Assembly (NCBI GenBank): GCA_023230755.1
Contig: JALNWS010000018.1
Span: 1-33,521, forward strand
DNA: 33,521 nucleotides
DNA from: Azoarcus sp.
GTDB taxonomy: Bacteria > Pseudomonadota > Gammaproteobacteria > Burkholderiales > Rhodocyclaceae
Direction: 5' to 3'
Below, in pieces: positions 24,040 through 31,514 of this stretch. The notes under the pieces were generated by a model. That model was given only the letters and a program-made list of their open reading frames with translations, had not been told where the DNA came from and made no database searches. Position numbers and translations under genes: made by a program. Each line of letters opens with the position of its first letter. Position 1 is the first letter of the stretch.

Positions 24040-24058
24040 GCCATTCGATTGATGACAA
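24030..24058 (-). promoter_or_regulatory. Candidate promoter for the tssB-clpV arm
   Basis: On the minus strand TTGTCA (24058-24053) and TACTAT (24035-24030) are 17 bases apart. The inferred start near 24023 leaves a leader of about 34 bases before the GTG of the TPR lipoprotein gene. It interleaves with the divergent plus-strand candidate; their -10 boxes overlap. Confidence 0.42.
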
Positions 24059-24067
24059 ACAGATTTT

Positions 24068-24739
24068 ATGAAAAAGGATCAACAGGCAGTCATTCGAACC
24101 CACAGGACGACGAGATCGGTAAGCCAGAACCGACCATCAGTGTGGATCGTCTTCCTGTGTCTCGTTCTCAGTGGATGCGCGGGCGCAGGCGCAGGCGCAA
24201 TCCAGCTGGCAGGAGTAGCCGTCGGTGGTGCGGTGAATGCAGTACTTGAGAGCACAGGCCTGCGTACCCCACGCGCAGGTCACTCCGGCGCCAGTGTGTC
24301 CATTTCCATTGATGCCTCCCCGGAGCTGAACGTGAGCCCGTCCGGTGAGCCGTTGTCGGTGGTGCTCAGGCTCTATCAGTTGAAAAGCGCACATGGTTTC
24401 GCACACCTGGCGTACAGCCAGGCGCAGAACGAAGACATGGGGGCAGACGTGCTTGGAAACGAACTCGGCAGCGTGCGTGAAATGATCATCCTGCCCGGCA
24501 AGCATTACGAGATCACCCTGGAGACCGAGGTCGACATCCGGCATATCGGCATCGTCGCCCTCTTTCATTCCCCTGCGCACGGACGCTGGAAGCTTGCCGT
24601 TGAGAGAAGCAACGCACAAACCGGACGAGTCTCCCTCTCCCTCGGCGCCTGTGCAATTACCTTGACTCGCGACCCGGCGCCGGCGGCACCCGCCGCGATT
24701 GAAACATTCACAACCAGCCTTCGATGCGCCCATGCCTGA
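24068..24739 (+). CDS. tssJ: T6SS outer-membrane lipoprotein TssJ
   Basis: A 223-residue lipoprotein that anchors the T6SS membrane complex in the outer membrane and normally binds TssM. A hydrophobic segment (about 24-36) ends in lipobox LSGC with Cys37, followed by an AGAGAGA run encoded by three GGCGCA repeats. The domain then shows VSISIDASPELNVSPSGEPLSVVLRLYQLKS and FAHL, the transthyretin-like beta-sandwich of TssJ. The 20-residue stretch before the hydrophobic core is long, but no other in-frame start fits. The Shine-Dalgarno is weak. The cognate TssM is not encoded in this locus. Confidence 0.92.
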   Translation: MKKDQQAVIRTHRTTRSVSQNRPSVWIVFLCLVLSGCAGAGAGAIQLAGVAVGGAVNAVLESTGLRTPRAGHSGASVSISIDASPELNVSPSGEPLSVVLRLYQLKSAHGFAHLAYSQAQNEDMGADVLGNELGSVREMIILPGKHYEITLETEVDIRHIGIVALFHSPAHGRWKLAVERSNAQTGRVSLSLGACAITLTRDPAPAAPAAIETFTTSLRCAHA

Positions 24740-24752
24740 ACGGAACGTCGTC

Positions 24753-26096
24753 ATGAACAACTCAAAAGTACTCTGGGGTGAAGGGCTCTTTCTCCGCCCT
24801 CAGCATTTCCAGCAACAGGATGCCTACCTCGAATCGCTTTCACGCAATGCTCTGCTCCATGCGCAACCTTATGGGTGGGGCCTCAGCAAGCTCGAAGTGG
24901 ACCTTGATGCCTTGTCGGGCGGCATTTTGCGTTTGAACCAGGTTCACGTCGTCTTTCACGACGGTGAAACGTACCGCGCACCGGAAAGGGACTTGTTGCC
25001 GGAGCCCGTCATGCTCGACCGTTCCGCGAATATCGATGGTGTCACTGAATTTCATCTCGGCATCCGGCACCTTGGAAGGCACGGCGGAAACTGCACGACC
25101 GATGACACGCAGCCGAGCGACACCCGCTTCGTTATCAAACCACTCAGTCTGTGTGACCACTACACAGAGGCCGTCGAAGCCGAAGTATCGGTCCTGCGCA
25201 AGCGCGGGGTGTTGAAATCCGCCCTTGATCCGCTTGAACCCTACCAGAGCGTTCCCGTCCTTCGCATACGCAAGACACCGGCAGGCGAATACGAACTTGA
25301 CGCCGAATTCATGCCTCCGCTCACCCGCATCTCCGCCTCGCCGCGCCTGCTGACCCGGCTTCAGAAACTGCTCGATTCACTCGAGGCAAAGTCGCACGCC
25401 TTACACGATCTGCACCGGGAGCCCACGCAATCCGTCATTGAGTTCAGATCGGGTGACCATGCTTCATTCTGGCTTCAGAACACGGTCTGTGCGGCCTTTG
25501 CCGCCCTGTCGCATTTGCGCCACGCGCCACTGCTTCACCCCGAGCGCCTTTTTCAGGAGTTGCTCAGACTTGGAGGTAGCCTGATGACCTTTTCCAGACA
25601 ATATCAACTGTCTGATCTGCCGACATACGACCATGCCAGCCCCGGCCCGTCATTTGTCCGAATCGACGAGATACTGCGTACCTTGCTGCAAACAGTGATC
25701 TCGGCCCGATATTTCACAATCGCGCTGGCGGAAACCAAACCGGCTTTCCATGTCGGCCGGCTCGACTCCGGAAAACTCACACCCGAATCCGGGCTTTACC
25801 TGGCAGTCAGGGCAAACCAGCCCCTTTCCGAGATCATTGAATCGGTTCCCCTGCGAATGAAGATCGGAGCGCCTGACGACGTCGAAAAGCTTGTGCTGTC
25901 CGCGCTCAGTGGCGTCAAACTGATCCATACCGCCCAGGTCCCAAGCGCAATACCGGTTCGACCCGGAACCTGCTATTTCGCGCTTGAACCAAAAGGCCAG
26001 CTATATCAGCAGATGCTGAAGGCACAGTCCATTACCATTTACGCGCCTTCGAACTACCGTGACCTCAGCCTCGAACTCATCGTACTCACCTCATGA
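24753..26096 (+). CDS. tssK: T6SS baseplate-membrane connector TssK
   Basis: A 447-residue protein (family about 440-450) that links the baseplate to the membrane complex as trimers. The N-terminus KVLWGEGLFLRPQHFQQQDAY is the TssK signature; YGWGLSKLEVD, FLGIRHLG-like and the C-terminal CYFALEPKGQLYQQMLKAQSITIYAP are also typical. The ATG at 24753 is chosen because it has GGAA about eight bases upstream and begins just before the conserved segment; two in-frame ATGs at 24699 and 24732 would overlap tssJ. It overlaps tssL by four bases. Confidence 0.95.
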   Translation: MNNSKVLWGEGLFLRPQHFQQQDAYLESLSRNALLHAQPYGWGLSKLEVDLDALSGGILRLNQVHVVFHDGETYRAPERDLLPEPVMLDRSANIDGVTEFHLGIRHLGRHGGNCTTDDTQPSDTRFVIKPLSLCDHYTEAVEAEVSVLRKRGVLKSALDPLEPYQSVPVLRIRKTPAGEYELDAEFMPPLTRISASPRLLTRLQKLLDSLEAKSHALHDLHREPTQSVIEFRSGDHASFWLQNTVCAAFAALSHLRHAPLLHPERLFQELLRLGGSLMTFSRQYQLSDLPTYDHASPGPSFVRIDEILRTLLQTVISARYFTIALAETKPAFHVGRLDSGKLTPESGLYLAVRANQPLSEIIESVPLRMKIGAPDDVEKLVLSALSGVKLIHTAQVPSAIPVRPGTCYFALEPKGQLYQQMLKAQSITIYAPSNYRDLSLELIVLTS

Positions 26097-26866
26097 ATTC
26101 ACCCACGCTCGTTCTGGCCGGCCCGGTTTCTCCGTCAGTGGACGCCGCACCGCAGGCACAGCCGCATCCCACCCTTGTCGACCTCCTGTACGAAGGTTTC
26201 TACATGGTTTTCCTGCTGCGTAATGGAAAGTCCCCCTCAAGCTGCACCGACTTTTCCGAACGGGTAAAGACCTTTCTGGCTGACTTCGAACGCCAGGCAA
26301 AGCGCTTCGACTACACACCAGAAGACATCTTTGACTCGAAGTACGCATTCAGTGCGCTCGTGGACGAAGCTGTCCTGTCATCGAACTTTCCGCTTCGCAG
26401 CGATTGGGAGCGGCAACCACTCCAGCTGACCCTGTTCGGCGACCAGCTCGCGGGAGAGCATTTCTTCGAACGCATGGAGAAGGCCCGCGACATCGGCAAG
26501 CCGCGCCTGCCAGGCCTTGAAGTTTTTCAGATGTGCCTGTTGCTCGGTTTCAAGGGCAAGTACCGGATTGAGGGGGCGGAAAAGCTCAATTATCTGGGCG
26601 CTCAACTCGGCAACCAGATCGCGCACATCAAGGGCAAGCATGCTGGATTTGCACCACATTGGCGAGCGGCGGACAGCATTGCACATGCACTTCGCCACGA
26701 AATCCCGGTCTGGGTCGTCGTTTCCTTCCTCGCGCTCGCAGGGCTCTTTGCCTACATCGGCATCAACACGAAGATTGACGACCTCACACGCAAGGACATG
26801 GCACTTCACTCGAACGTCGTCAGCTTTGTTCGAAACTTGCCGAGCATCACCATCACTCTGCCGTAG
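26093..26866 (+). CDS. tssL: T6SS inner-membrane protein TssL (DotU family)
   Basis: A 257-residue DotU/IcmH-type protein. The cytoplasmic domain spans about 28-200 (TLVDLLYEGFYMVFLLRNG, DSKYAFSALVDEAVL, LQLTLFGDQLAGEHFFERME, FKGKYR). A single transmembrane helix lies at about 205-224 near the C-terminus, followed by a short periplasmic tail. There is no peptidoglycan-binding OmpA domain, so cell-wall anchoring must come from another protein. TssL normally works with TssM, usually encoded next; here the following DNA holds no tssM. The start is coupled to tssK by an ATGA overlap. Confidence 0.95.
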   Translation: MNSPTLVLAGPVSPSVDAAPQAQPHPTLVDLLYEGFYMVFLLRNGKSPSSCTDFSERVKTFLADFERQAKRFDYTPEDIFDSKYAFSALVDEAVLSSNFPLRSDWERQPLQLTLFGDQLAGEHFFERMEKARDIGKPRLPGLEVFQMCLLLGFKGKYRIEGAEKLNYLGAQLGNQIAHIKGKHAGFAPHWRAADSIAHALRHEIPVWVVVSFLALAGLFAYIGINTKIDDLTRKDMALHSNVVSFVRNLPSITITLP

Positions 26867-26868
26867 CC

Positions 26869-26898
26869 GTTCGCGAACCCATCAGTCTCAGGAGACTG
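26869..26898. other. Two short palindromes after tssL
   Basis: GTTCGCGAAC (26869-26878), a perfect 10-base palindrome, begins three bases after the tssL stop. CAGTCTC-AG-GAGACTG (26883-26898), a seven-base-pair inverted repeat, follows. Neither has a T tract. They may mark the transcript end of tssJKL or an operator; no function can be read from the sequence. Confidence 0.35.
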
Positions 26899-26942
26899 CA
26901 CGCACGGAGGGCTCCGGCTGCGATCTCGCGTTCAGATGATTC

Positions 26943-27233
26943 CTAGGTGAGTGCCCTGATCGCGCTATCGATGGCTGCGTTCACGCTTTGTCTGTCAGCG
27001 TCGCTGTCCCCGATCAGGGTATCCCAGGGTAGTCTCAGGCAGGTTGATCGATGGCATGTCTTCAGAAACAGGGACTGAAAACCGTGCTGCTGCCCAAATC
27101 CGAAATCTGACTCAAAGCCGAGCAAGTCCTGTGCGCCGACTTTCCAGATACCAACCTGCACGGCGTCGACAATCGATGCCACGCGTCGATGAAACTCGCG
27201 TGCAATTTCGATTGTGAATGGGCTCTTGTCCAT
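26943..27233 (-). CDS. Hypothetical protein of 96 residues
   Basis: An open frame with an ATG at 27233, AGGA about 12 bases upstream, and no recognisable family. The protein starts MDKSPFTIEIAREFHRRVAS, which looks helical, has a central glycine/phenylalanine-rich part (FGFGQQHGF) and a helical C-terminus. No signal peptide, membrane helix or motif was found. The 569-base stretch between tssL and ppk2 holds nothing better; the remaining part (27234-27435) shows only small inverted repeats such as CCCGCGCGGG (27398-27407). It could be a real orphan gene, a decayed fragment, or chance. Confidence 0.4.
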   Translation of the reverse strand: MDKSPFTIEIAREFHRRVASIVDAVQVGIWKVGAQDLLGFESDFGFGQQHGFQSLFLKTCHRSTCLRLPWDTLIGDSDADRQSVNAAIDSAIRALT

Positions 27234-27435
27234 GATTGGCCAAATTCCTGTGTGGCGCAGGAAACGGTCGCCTGCTGCGCCATCAACTGGCGCACAGCAG
27301 CCGCCGCCTGCAGGGTAAAGCAGATGAGTCTGAGCCGATTACCTTATGCCGTCTGTACGCTGCCGTACGCAGCGGAAGCTGATGTCACCGTGCGCCGCCC
27401 GCGCGGGAAGCGGGAAAGCTGTAGCGACGCGATTA

Positions 27436-28305
27436 TCAGCTCTTGAGTTGCTTGCGGATTTCCAGCAGCTCGTCGTGGCGTTTGGCGCTGGTCTCGGGAT
27501 AGCTCAGCTTGAGCCCTTCGAAAATATCCAGCATGACCTGCGAGATGATCAGGCGAGCATTTTTCTTGTCGTCGGCGGGGATCACATACCAGGGTGATTC
27601 ACTGGTGCTGGTGGCACTAAGGCAATGCTCATAGGCCGTGATGTACTGGTCCCAGAATCCACGCTCTTCAATGTCGGCAAGGCTGAATTTCCAGTTTTTC
27701 TCCGGCTCGTCAATACGATCAAGGAAGCGCTTCCGTTGCTCATCCCTGGACATGTGAAGATAGAACTTCACGATCCGGGTTCCGTTGCAGTGCAGGTGTC
27801 GTTCCAGATTCGTAATGGAGCGATAACGATCGTGCCAGACGGTCTTGTCGTCTTCAGGCGCATCCGGGATACCTTCATTGAGCAGGATTCCGGGATGTAC
27901 GCGGGCGATCAGGACTTCCTCGTAGTACGAACGGTTGAAGATCCCGATCCGGCCCCGTTCGGGCAAATCGCGGGTGGTGCGCCACAGAAAGTCGTGCTGC
28001 AGTTCGGTCGGGGTGGGATGCTTGAAGCTGAAAACCTGACAGCCTTGCGGATTGATGCCCGACATCACATGCCGAATCGCCCCATCCTTACCCGCCGCGT
28101 CCATGGCCTGGAAGACCACCAGGATCGCGTGACGGTTGGATGCGTACAGCATCCGCTGCAACTCGCTGAGCTTGTCGATATGCTTCTTCAGCGTTTTTCT
28201 ATAGCTCCGCTTGGATTTGTAAAAGCGGGCCACCTTCGTGTCCCACTCGTGGAGCTTCACATTCTCGCCCTCCTGAACGCGAAAATCCTTTGTCCTGATT
28301 TTCAT
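27436..28305 (-). CDS. ppk2: Polyphosphate:nucleotide phosphotransferase, PPK2 family
   Basis: A 289-residue P-loop kinase that moves phosphate between polyphosphate and nucleotides. Walker A is FQAMDAAGKDG (65-75); the Walker B/substrate segment is FNRSYYEEVLIARVHP (123-138). The lid arginines lie in SRDEQRKRFLDRIDEPEKNWKFS. The NRSYYEEVL form (not NRSWYNRAGVE) places it with single-domain PPK2 proteins of the kind shown to phosphorylate AMP and ADP, rather than the Pseudomonas PA0141-like group; that subclass is an inference. AAGGAG lies about eight bases before the start. It is monocistronic by position. Likely role: nucleotide regeneration from stored polyphosphate. Confidence 0.92.
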   Translation of the reverse strand: MKIRTKDFRVQEGENVKLHEWDTKVARFYKSKRSYRKTLKKHIDKLSELQRMLYASNRHAILVVFQAMDAAGKDGAIRHVMSGINPQGCQVFSFKHPTPTELQHDFLWRTTRDLPERGRIGIFNRSYYEEVLIARVHPGILLNEGIPDAPEDDKTVWHDRYRSITNLERHLHCNGTRIVKFYLHMSRDEQRKRFLDRIDEPEKNWKFSLADIEERGFWDQYITAYEHCLSATSTSESPWYVIPADDKKNARLIISQVMLDIFEGLKLSYPETSAKRHDELLEIRKQLKS

Positions 28306-28369
28306 GGCTTCTTCTCCTTAAGCAAGCAGTACAACCTGGGTCAATTGGATCCCACGCTCACGGGACGCC

Positions 28370-28600
28370 TTATCCGGATTGCGTTTGCGCTTCCAGCGGC
28401 CTGCCGTCGCGTACGCACTCGGGGTTGACGCGGCTCAGGCGCAGGCCATTGGTCACCACCGACATCGGGCTCATGACCGTGGTGGCTCCGGTCAGAACTG
28501 GCGACAAAAACGGGGGGTGGCCTCGTTCGGGCACAACAAGGCCCCGCTTGCCGCCCGGGAGCCAGAATCTGGGCCAACGGCACCCATGAATGCGCTCCGT
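28370..28600 (-). pseudogene. Frameshifted remnant of a metal P-type ATPase C-terminus
   Basis: On the minus strand one frame ends with LSPVLTGATTVMSPMSVVTNGLRLSR then about 20 further residues and a stop at 28370. This closely resembles the last transmembrane helix of copper/zinc P1B-type ATPases (consensus around SSVSVVTNALRL). Just upstream, a different frame reads AASGALLCP, like the AAGVLLP preceding helix, so an indel has broken the frame. No phosphorylation (DKTGT) or nucleotide domain remains. The 394-base gap between ppk2 and the HPF-like gene contains nothing else recognisable. It is probably the tail of a deleted transporter gene. Confidence 0.65.
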
Positions 28601-28699
28601 CGTGTACCCTGCCGAACCGAAGTCGCGGATCCACGACAGGCGCGGTGACACCACACGATATGCCTGCGAGGACATCCGCACCAACTAATGGAGCAAACC

Positions 28700-29068
28700 A
28701 TGCAAATTCTGCTGAACACCGACACCCACATAGATGGACGTCAGGCCATGTCCGACCACCTGCAATCGGTGGTGAAGGAAGCCCTGAGCCATTATGGCGA
28801 GCGAATCACCCGCGTTGAAGCCCACGTGAGCGACGCCAACGGCACCGGCAAAGCCGGGCCCGACGATATTCACTGCACGCTCGAAGCCCGGCCTGCAGGC
28901 CATGAGCCGGTTGTCGTCAAGGATCGCGCAGGTTCAGCGCATCAGGCCATTCAGGGAGCCCTGCACAAGCTCGAACGCGTGCTTGCCAGCGAGTTCGAGA
29001 AGCTCGAAGCGAAACATGCGACGCGTGTATCGCCGGATCAACAGGATGATCAGGTCACCGATAGCTAA
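28700..29068 (+). CDS. HPF/RaiA-like ribosome-associated protein
   Basis: A 122-residue protein of the S30AE (sigma-54 modulation/HPF) family, which binds the 30S decoding region and inactivates ribosomes in stress or stationary phase. The beta-alpha-beta-beta-beta-alpha layout fits: MQILLNTDTHIDGRQAM, a first helix (LQSVVKEALSHYG), strands around VEAHVSDAN and IHCTLEARPAG, and a second helix (AHQAIQGALHKLERVLAS). The usual KR-rich tail and the long-HPF dimerisation domain are absent; the tail is polar and acidic. Start 28700 is preferred to 28688 because GGAG lies six bases before it. It converges with atpG, overlapping by four bases. Confidence 0.85.
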   Translation: MQILLNTDTHIDGRQAMSDHLQSVVKEALSHYGERITRVEAHVSDANGTGKAGPDDIHCTLEARPAGHEPVVVKDRAGSAHQAIQGALHKLERVLASEFEKLEAKHATRVSPDQQDDQVTDS

Positions 29069-29970
29069 GACTGCGCACCGGAACTGCCCTGCGGCCCCGA
29101 CAAAGCCTCGAAGCCCGCGACAACGTCGAACAGCTCCTCGTCGATGCTGCTCTGACGCAGGCGGTGGAAGTCCCGGTTCAGGATCTCCATCGTTTCGGCG
29201 ATATTCTTTTCGGCACGCTGCATGGCGGCAAGGCGGCTGGCGTTTTCACTGGCCAGCGATTGGGCACAGCCGCGAAACAGGGAAACGAACAGAAACTCGC
29301 GCAGGAAGGCCGGCAGCGTCTGCGGGATGCCGTTCAGGACCTCCGGCAGCCTGCTTGTCGACCACGGCTCGCGGGCCAGCTGCTGGCGCCACGCCTCGTC
29401 CAGGGGCAGCAGGTGCTGGATCACCTGATCGTACAGTGAGCCGGCTCGGGGACTGTTGTGAAACAGGTACACCTCACTGATCTCACCCTTTTCACGACGG
29501 GCTTCGAGCTCAATCAGGATGTGCCCTACGAGGGGCGTGATGGCGCCGATAGCGTTCGGTAGCGCGAACGCTTTGCCAACGGGGAGGCCGGCCTCCGTCA
29601 GGCGTCCCTCGATGCGCTCCCCAACCGCAAGAATCACTTTCTGGCCCGGCAGCCTTCCAAGATGTTCGACGACGAACGCCAGCAGATCTTCGTTGAATTG
29701 TCCTACCAGCCCCTGGTCGGAGCCGAACACCACGGCACCGATGGCAGCTTTCCGGCCCTGAGCTGCTGGCGTGCCTTGCAAGGGGCCGCTGGTGCGCAGG
29801 CAGACGGCCAACCCGAGTTGCACCGTACGGTAATACTCGTCCAGGGATTGCACGGCGTTTTCGTACTGGCCGATACTGGACGCCGCCATGGCCTTCATGG
29901 TGCGCACCACCGCCCCCAGCTCCGCGGCGCTGGCGATCTTGTGGCGCAGGCCTGCGGCGGTCTGGCTCAC
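29065..29970 (-). CDS. atpG: N-type ATPase gamma subunit
   Basis: A 301-residue central-stalk subunit. The N-terminal helix (LRHKIASAAELGAVVRTMKAMAASSI) and C-terminal helix (ASENASRLAAMQRAEKNIAETMEILNRDFHRLRQSSIDEELFDVVAGFEAL) form the coiled coil that rotates inside alpha3beta3; the conserved MKAMA and ENASRLAAM are present. FGSDQGLVGQFN is the typical Rossmann-like start. It overlaps atpA by four bases (ATGA) and closes the operon, in the order known for N-type ATPases. No room remains for a terminator before the convergent HPF-like gene. Confidence 0.93.
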   Translation of the reverse strand: MSQTAAGLRHKIASAAELGAVVRTMKAMAASSIGQYENAVQSLDEYYRTVQLGLAVCLRTSGPLQGTPAAQGRKAAIGAVVFGSDQGLVGQFNEDLLAFVVEHLGRLPGQKVILAVGERIEGRLTEAGLPVGKAFALPNAIGAITPLVGHILIELEARREKGEISEVYLFHNSPRAGSLYDQVIQHLLPLDEAWRQQLAREPWSTSRLPEVLNGIPQTLPAFLREFLFVSLFRGCAQSLASENASRLAAMQRAEKNIAETMEILNRDFHRLRQSSIDEELFDVVAGFEALSGPQGSSGAQS

Positions 29971-31514
29971 CTCTTCACCACCGCTTGCGGACTGCCGTGG
30001 AAGTCTGCGAGCGCCCCGCGTGCGAGCGCAAGGATGGCATCGCGATCATCGTCGCTCAAGGTATCGGCCGTCTCCAGACGCGCACGCACATCATCGGGCA
30101 CCCCTGCCGCGGCCTTGCGCACAGCCTGTTCGGCCGCTGTCATCTGGTCCACGGCCACCGTATCAAACAGACCCGAGGTCAAGGCCAGCAAAACGCTGAT
30201 TTGCTCCAGCACCGCAACCGGCGCAGCTTGCGGCTGCTTGAGACAGGCGCGAATGCGCTGGCCGTGAGTGACGCGTTTGCGCGTGTCTTCATCAAGGCGG
30301 GCACCGAAGCGCGAGAAGCTCTCCAGCTCTTCGAACTGGGCGTAGGCCAGTTTAAGGTCGCCCGCCACCGCGCGGTAGGCAGCGCGTTGTGCCTTGCCGC
30401 CGACACGTGAGACCGACATGCCCACATCGACTGCAGGCAGAATCCCGAGTTCGAACAGGGACGGAGACAGAACGATTTGTCCGTCGGTGATCGAAATCAG
30501 GTTGGTCGGGATGTAGGCGGAAATATCCTGGGCTTCGGTTTCGATGATCGGCAGCGCGGTCAGTGAGCCGCCTCCCAGTTCTGCGCGCAGGTGGGTGGCC
30601 CGCTCCAGCAGACGGGAGTGGATATAGAAAATGTCGCCGGGAAAGGCCTCCCGGCCCGGTGGGCGGCGCAACAGCAGCGACAGTTCGCGGTAGGCGCGAG
30701 CGTGATGGGTGAGATCGTCATACACCAGCAGCACATCGCGGCCCTGCTCCATGAAATGCTCGGCGATGCTGGTGGCCGCGTAGGGTGCGATGTATGCCAA
30801 GCCAGGCGGATCGTTACCTTCGGTGACCACCACCACGGTGTAAGACATGGCGTCGTGTTCGCGCAAGCTGGCGATCACCTTGGCCACGCCGGAGGCACGC
30901 TGGCCGATGGCGCAATACACGCACAGCACGTTCTTGCCGCGTTGATTGAGGATGGCGTCCACCGCGATTGCGGTCTTCCCCGTCTGTCGATCACCAAGGA
31001 TCAATTCACGCTGACCGCGCCCCACGGGGATCAGGGCGTCAATGACCTTGATCCCGGTCTGCAAGGGCTCGGTAACTGGCGCCCGGTCCATGATGTGCGC
31101 GGCCGGACGCTCGACGGGCAGGCGCGCTTCAGCCTGCAGCGCCCCCTGGCCGTCCAGCGGGCGGCCCGTGGGGTCGATAACACGGCCGATCAGCCCCTCC
31201 CCTACCGGCACGTCCACCACATGCCCGAGGCGTTCCACAGGGTCGCCGGCCTTGAGCTGCCAGTAGCTCCCCAGGAGCACCACGCCAATCTGCGTTTCTT
31301 CCACATTGAAGGCAATGCCGAACACATCGCAGGGAAACTTCAACACCTCCTCGGCGCCGACACCCGGCAGGCCGGACACCATGGCAACGCCGGCGGCCAC
31401 GTGACTGACGGTGCCCACCTCGCGCAGCGTGAGTCGGGGCTCGAAGGCCTCCCGCGCCTGGCCGATGGTGCCGAATGCCCGCTCGATGGCAGTGTCGAAG
31501 TCCTCAGTTCGCAT
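29967..31514 (-). CDS. atpA: N-type ATPase alpha subunit
   Basis: A 515-residue non-catalytic nucleotide-binding subunit. P-loop GDRQTGKT is at 174-181, preceded by the GIKVIDALIPVGRGQRELI segment; the alpha signature PAVDVGMSVSRVGGKAQ and the VYDDLTHHARAYREL strand are present. The start is placed at 31514 (MRTEDFDTAIERAF), which overlaps the end of atpF by 11 bases (ATGCGAACTGA). The frame runs 26 codons further up in atpF, but with no alpha-like residues. The partner beta subunit gene should lie upstream of atpR, outside the window. Confidence 0.95.
   Translation of the reverse strand: MRTEDFDTAIERAFGTIGQAREAFEPRLTLREVGTVSHVAAGVAMVSGLPGVGAEEVLKFPCDVFGIAFNVEETQIGVVLLGSYWQLKAGDPVERLGHVVDVPVGEGLIGRVIDPTGRPLDGQGALQAEARLPVERPAAHIMDRAPVTEPLQTGIKVIDALIPVGRGQRELILGDRQTGKTAIAVDAILNQRGKNVLCVYCAIGQRASGVAKVIASLREHDAMSYTVVVVTEGNDPPGLAYIAPYAATSIAEHFMEQGRDVLLVYDDLTHHARAYRELSLLLRRPPGREAFPGDIFYIHSRLLERATHLRAELGGGSLTALPIIETEAQDISAYIPTNLISITDGQIVLSPSLFELGILPAVDVGMSVSRVGGKAQRAAYRAVAGDLKLAYAQFEELESFSRFGARLDEDTRKRVTHGQRIRACLKQPQAAPVAVLEQISVLLALTSGLFDTVAVDQMTAAEQAVRKAAAGVPDDVRARLETADTLSDDDRDAILALARGALADFHGSPQAVVKR

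Noticed and set aside
24178..24200. Triple GGCGCA repeat in tssJ
   Set aside because: It encodes the flexible Ala/Gly linker after the lipidated cysteine; only three units, so phase variation is unlikely.
27189..27446. An 85-codon plus-strand ORF between tssL and ppk2
   Set aside because: It overlaps the minus-strand ORF and the ppk2 end, has an odd cysteine/arginine-rich composition and no convincing ribosome site.
28306..28345. TTGACC about 35 bases upstream of ppk2 as a promoter
   Set aside because: No acceptable -10 box at 16-18 bases; the only candidate (TTAAGG) overlaps the ribosome-binding site.
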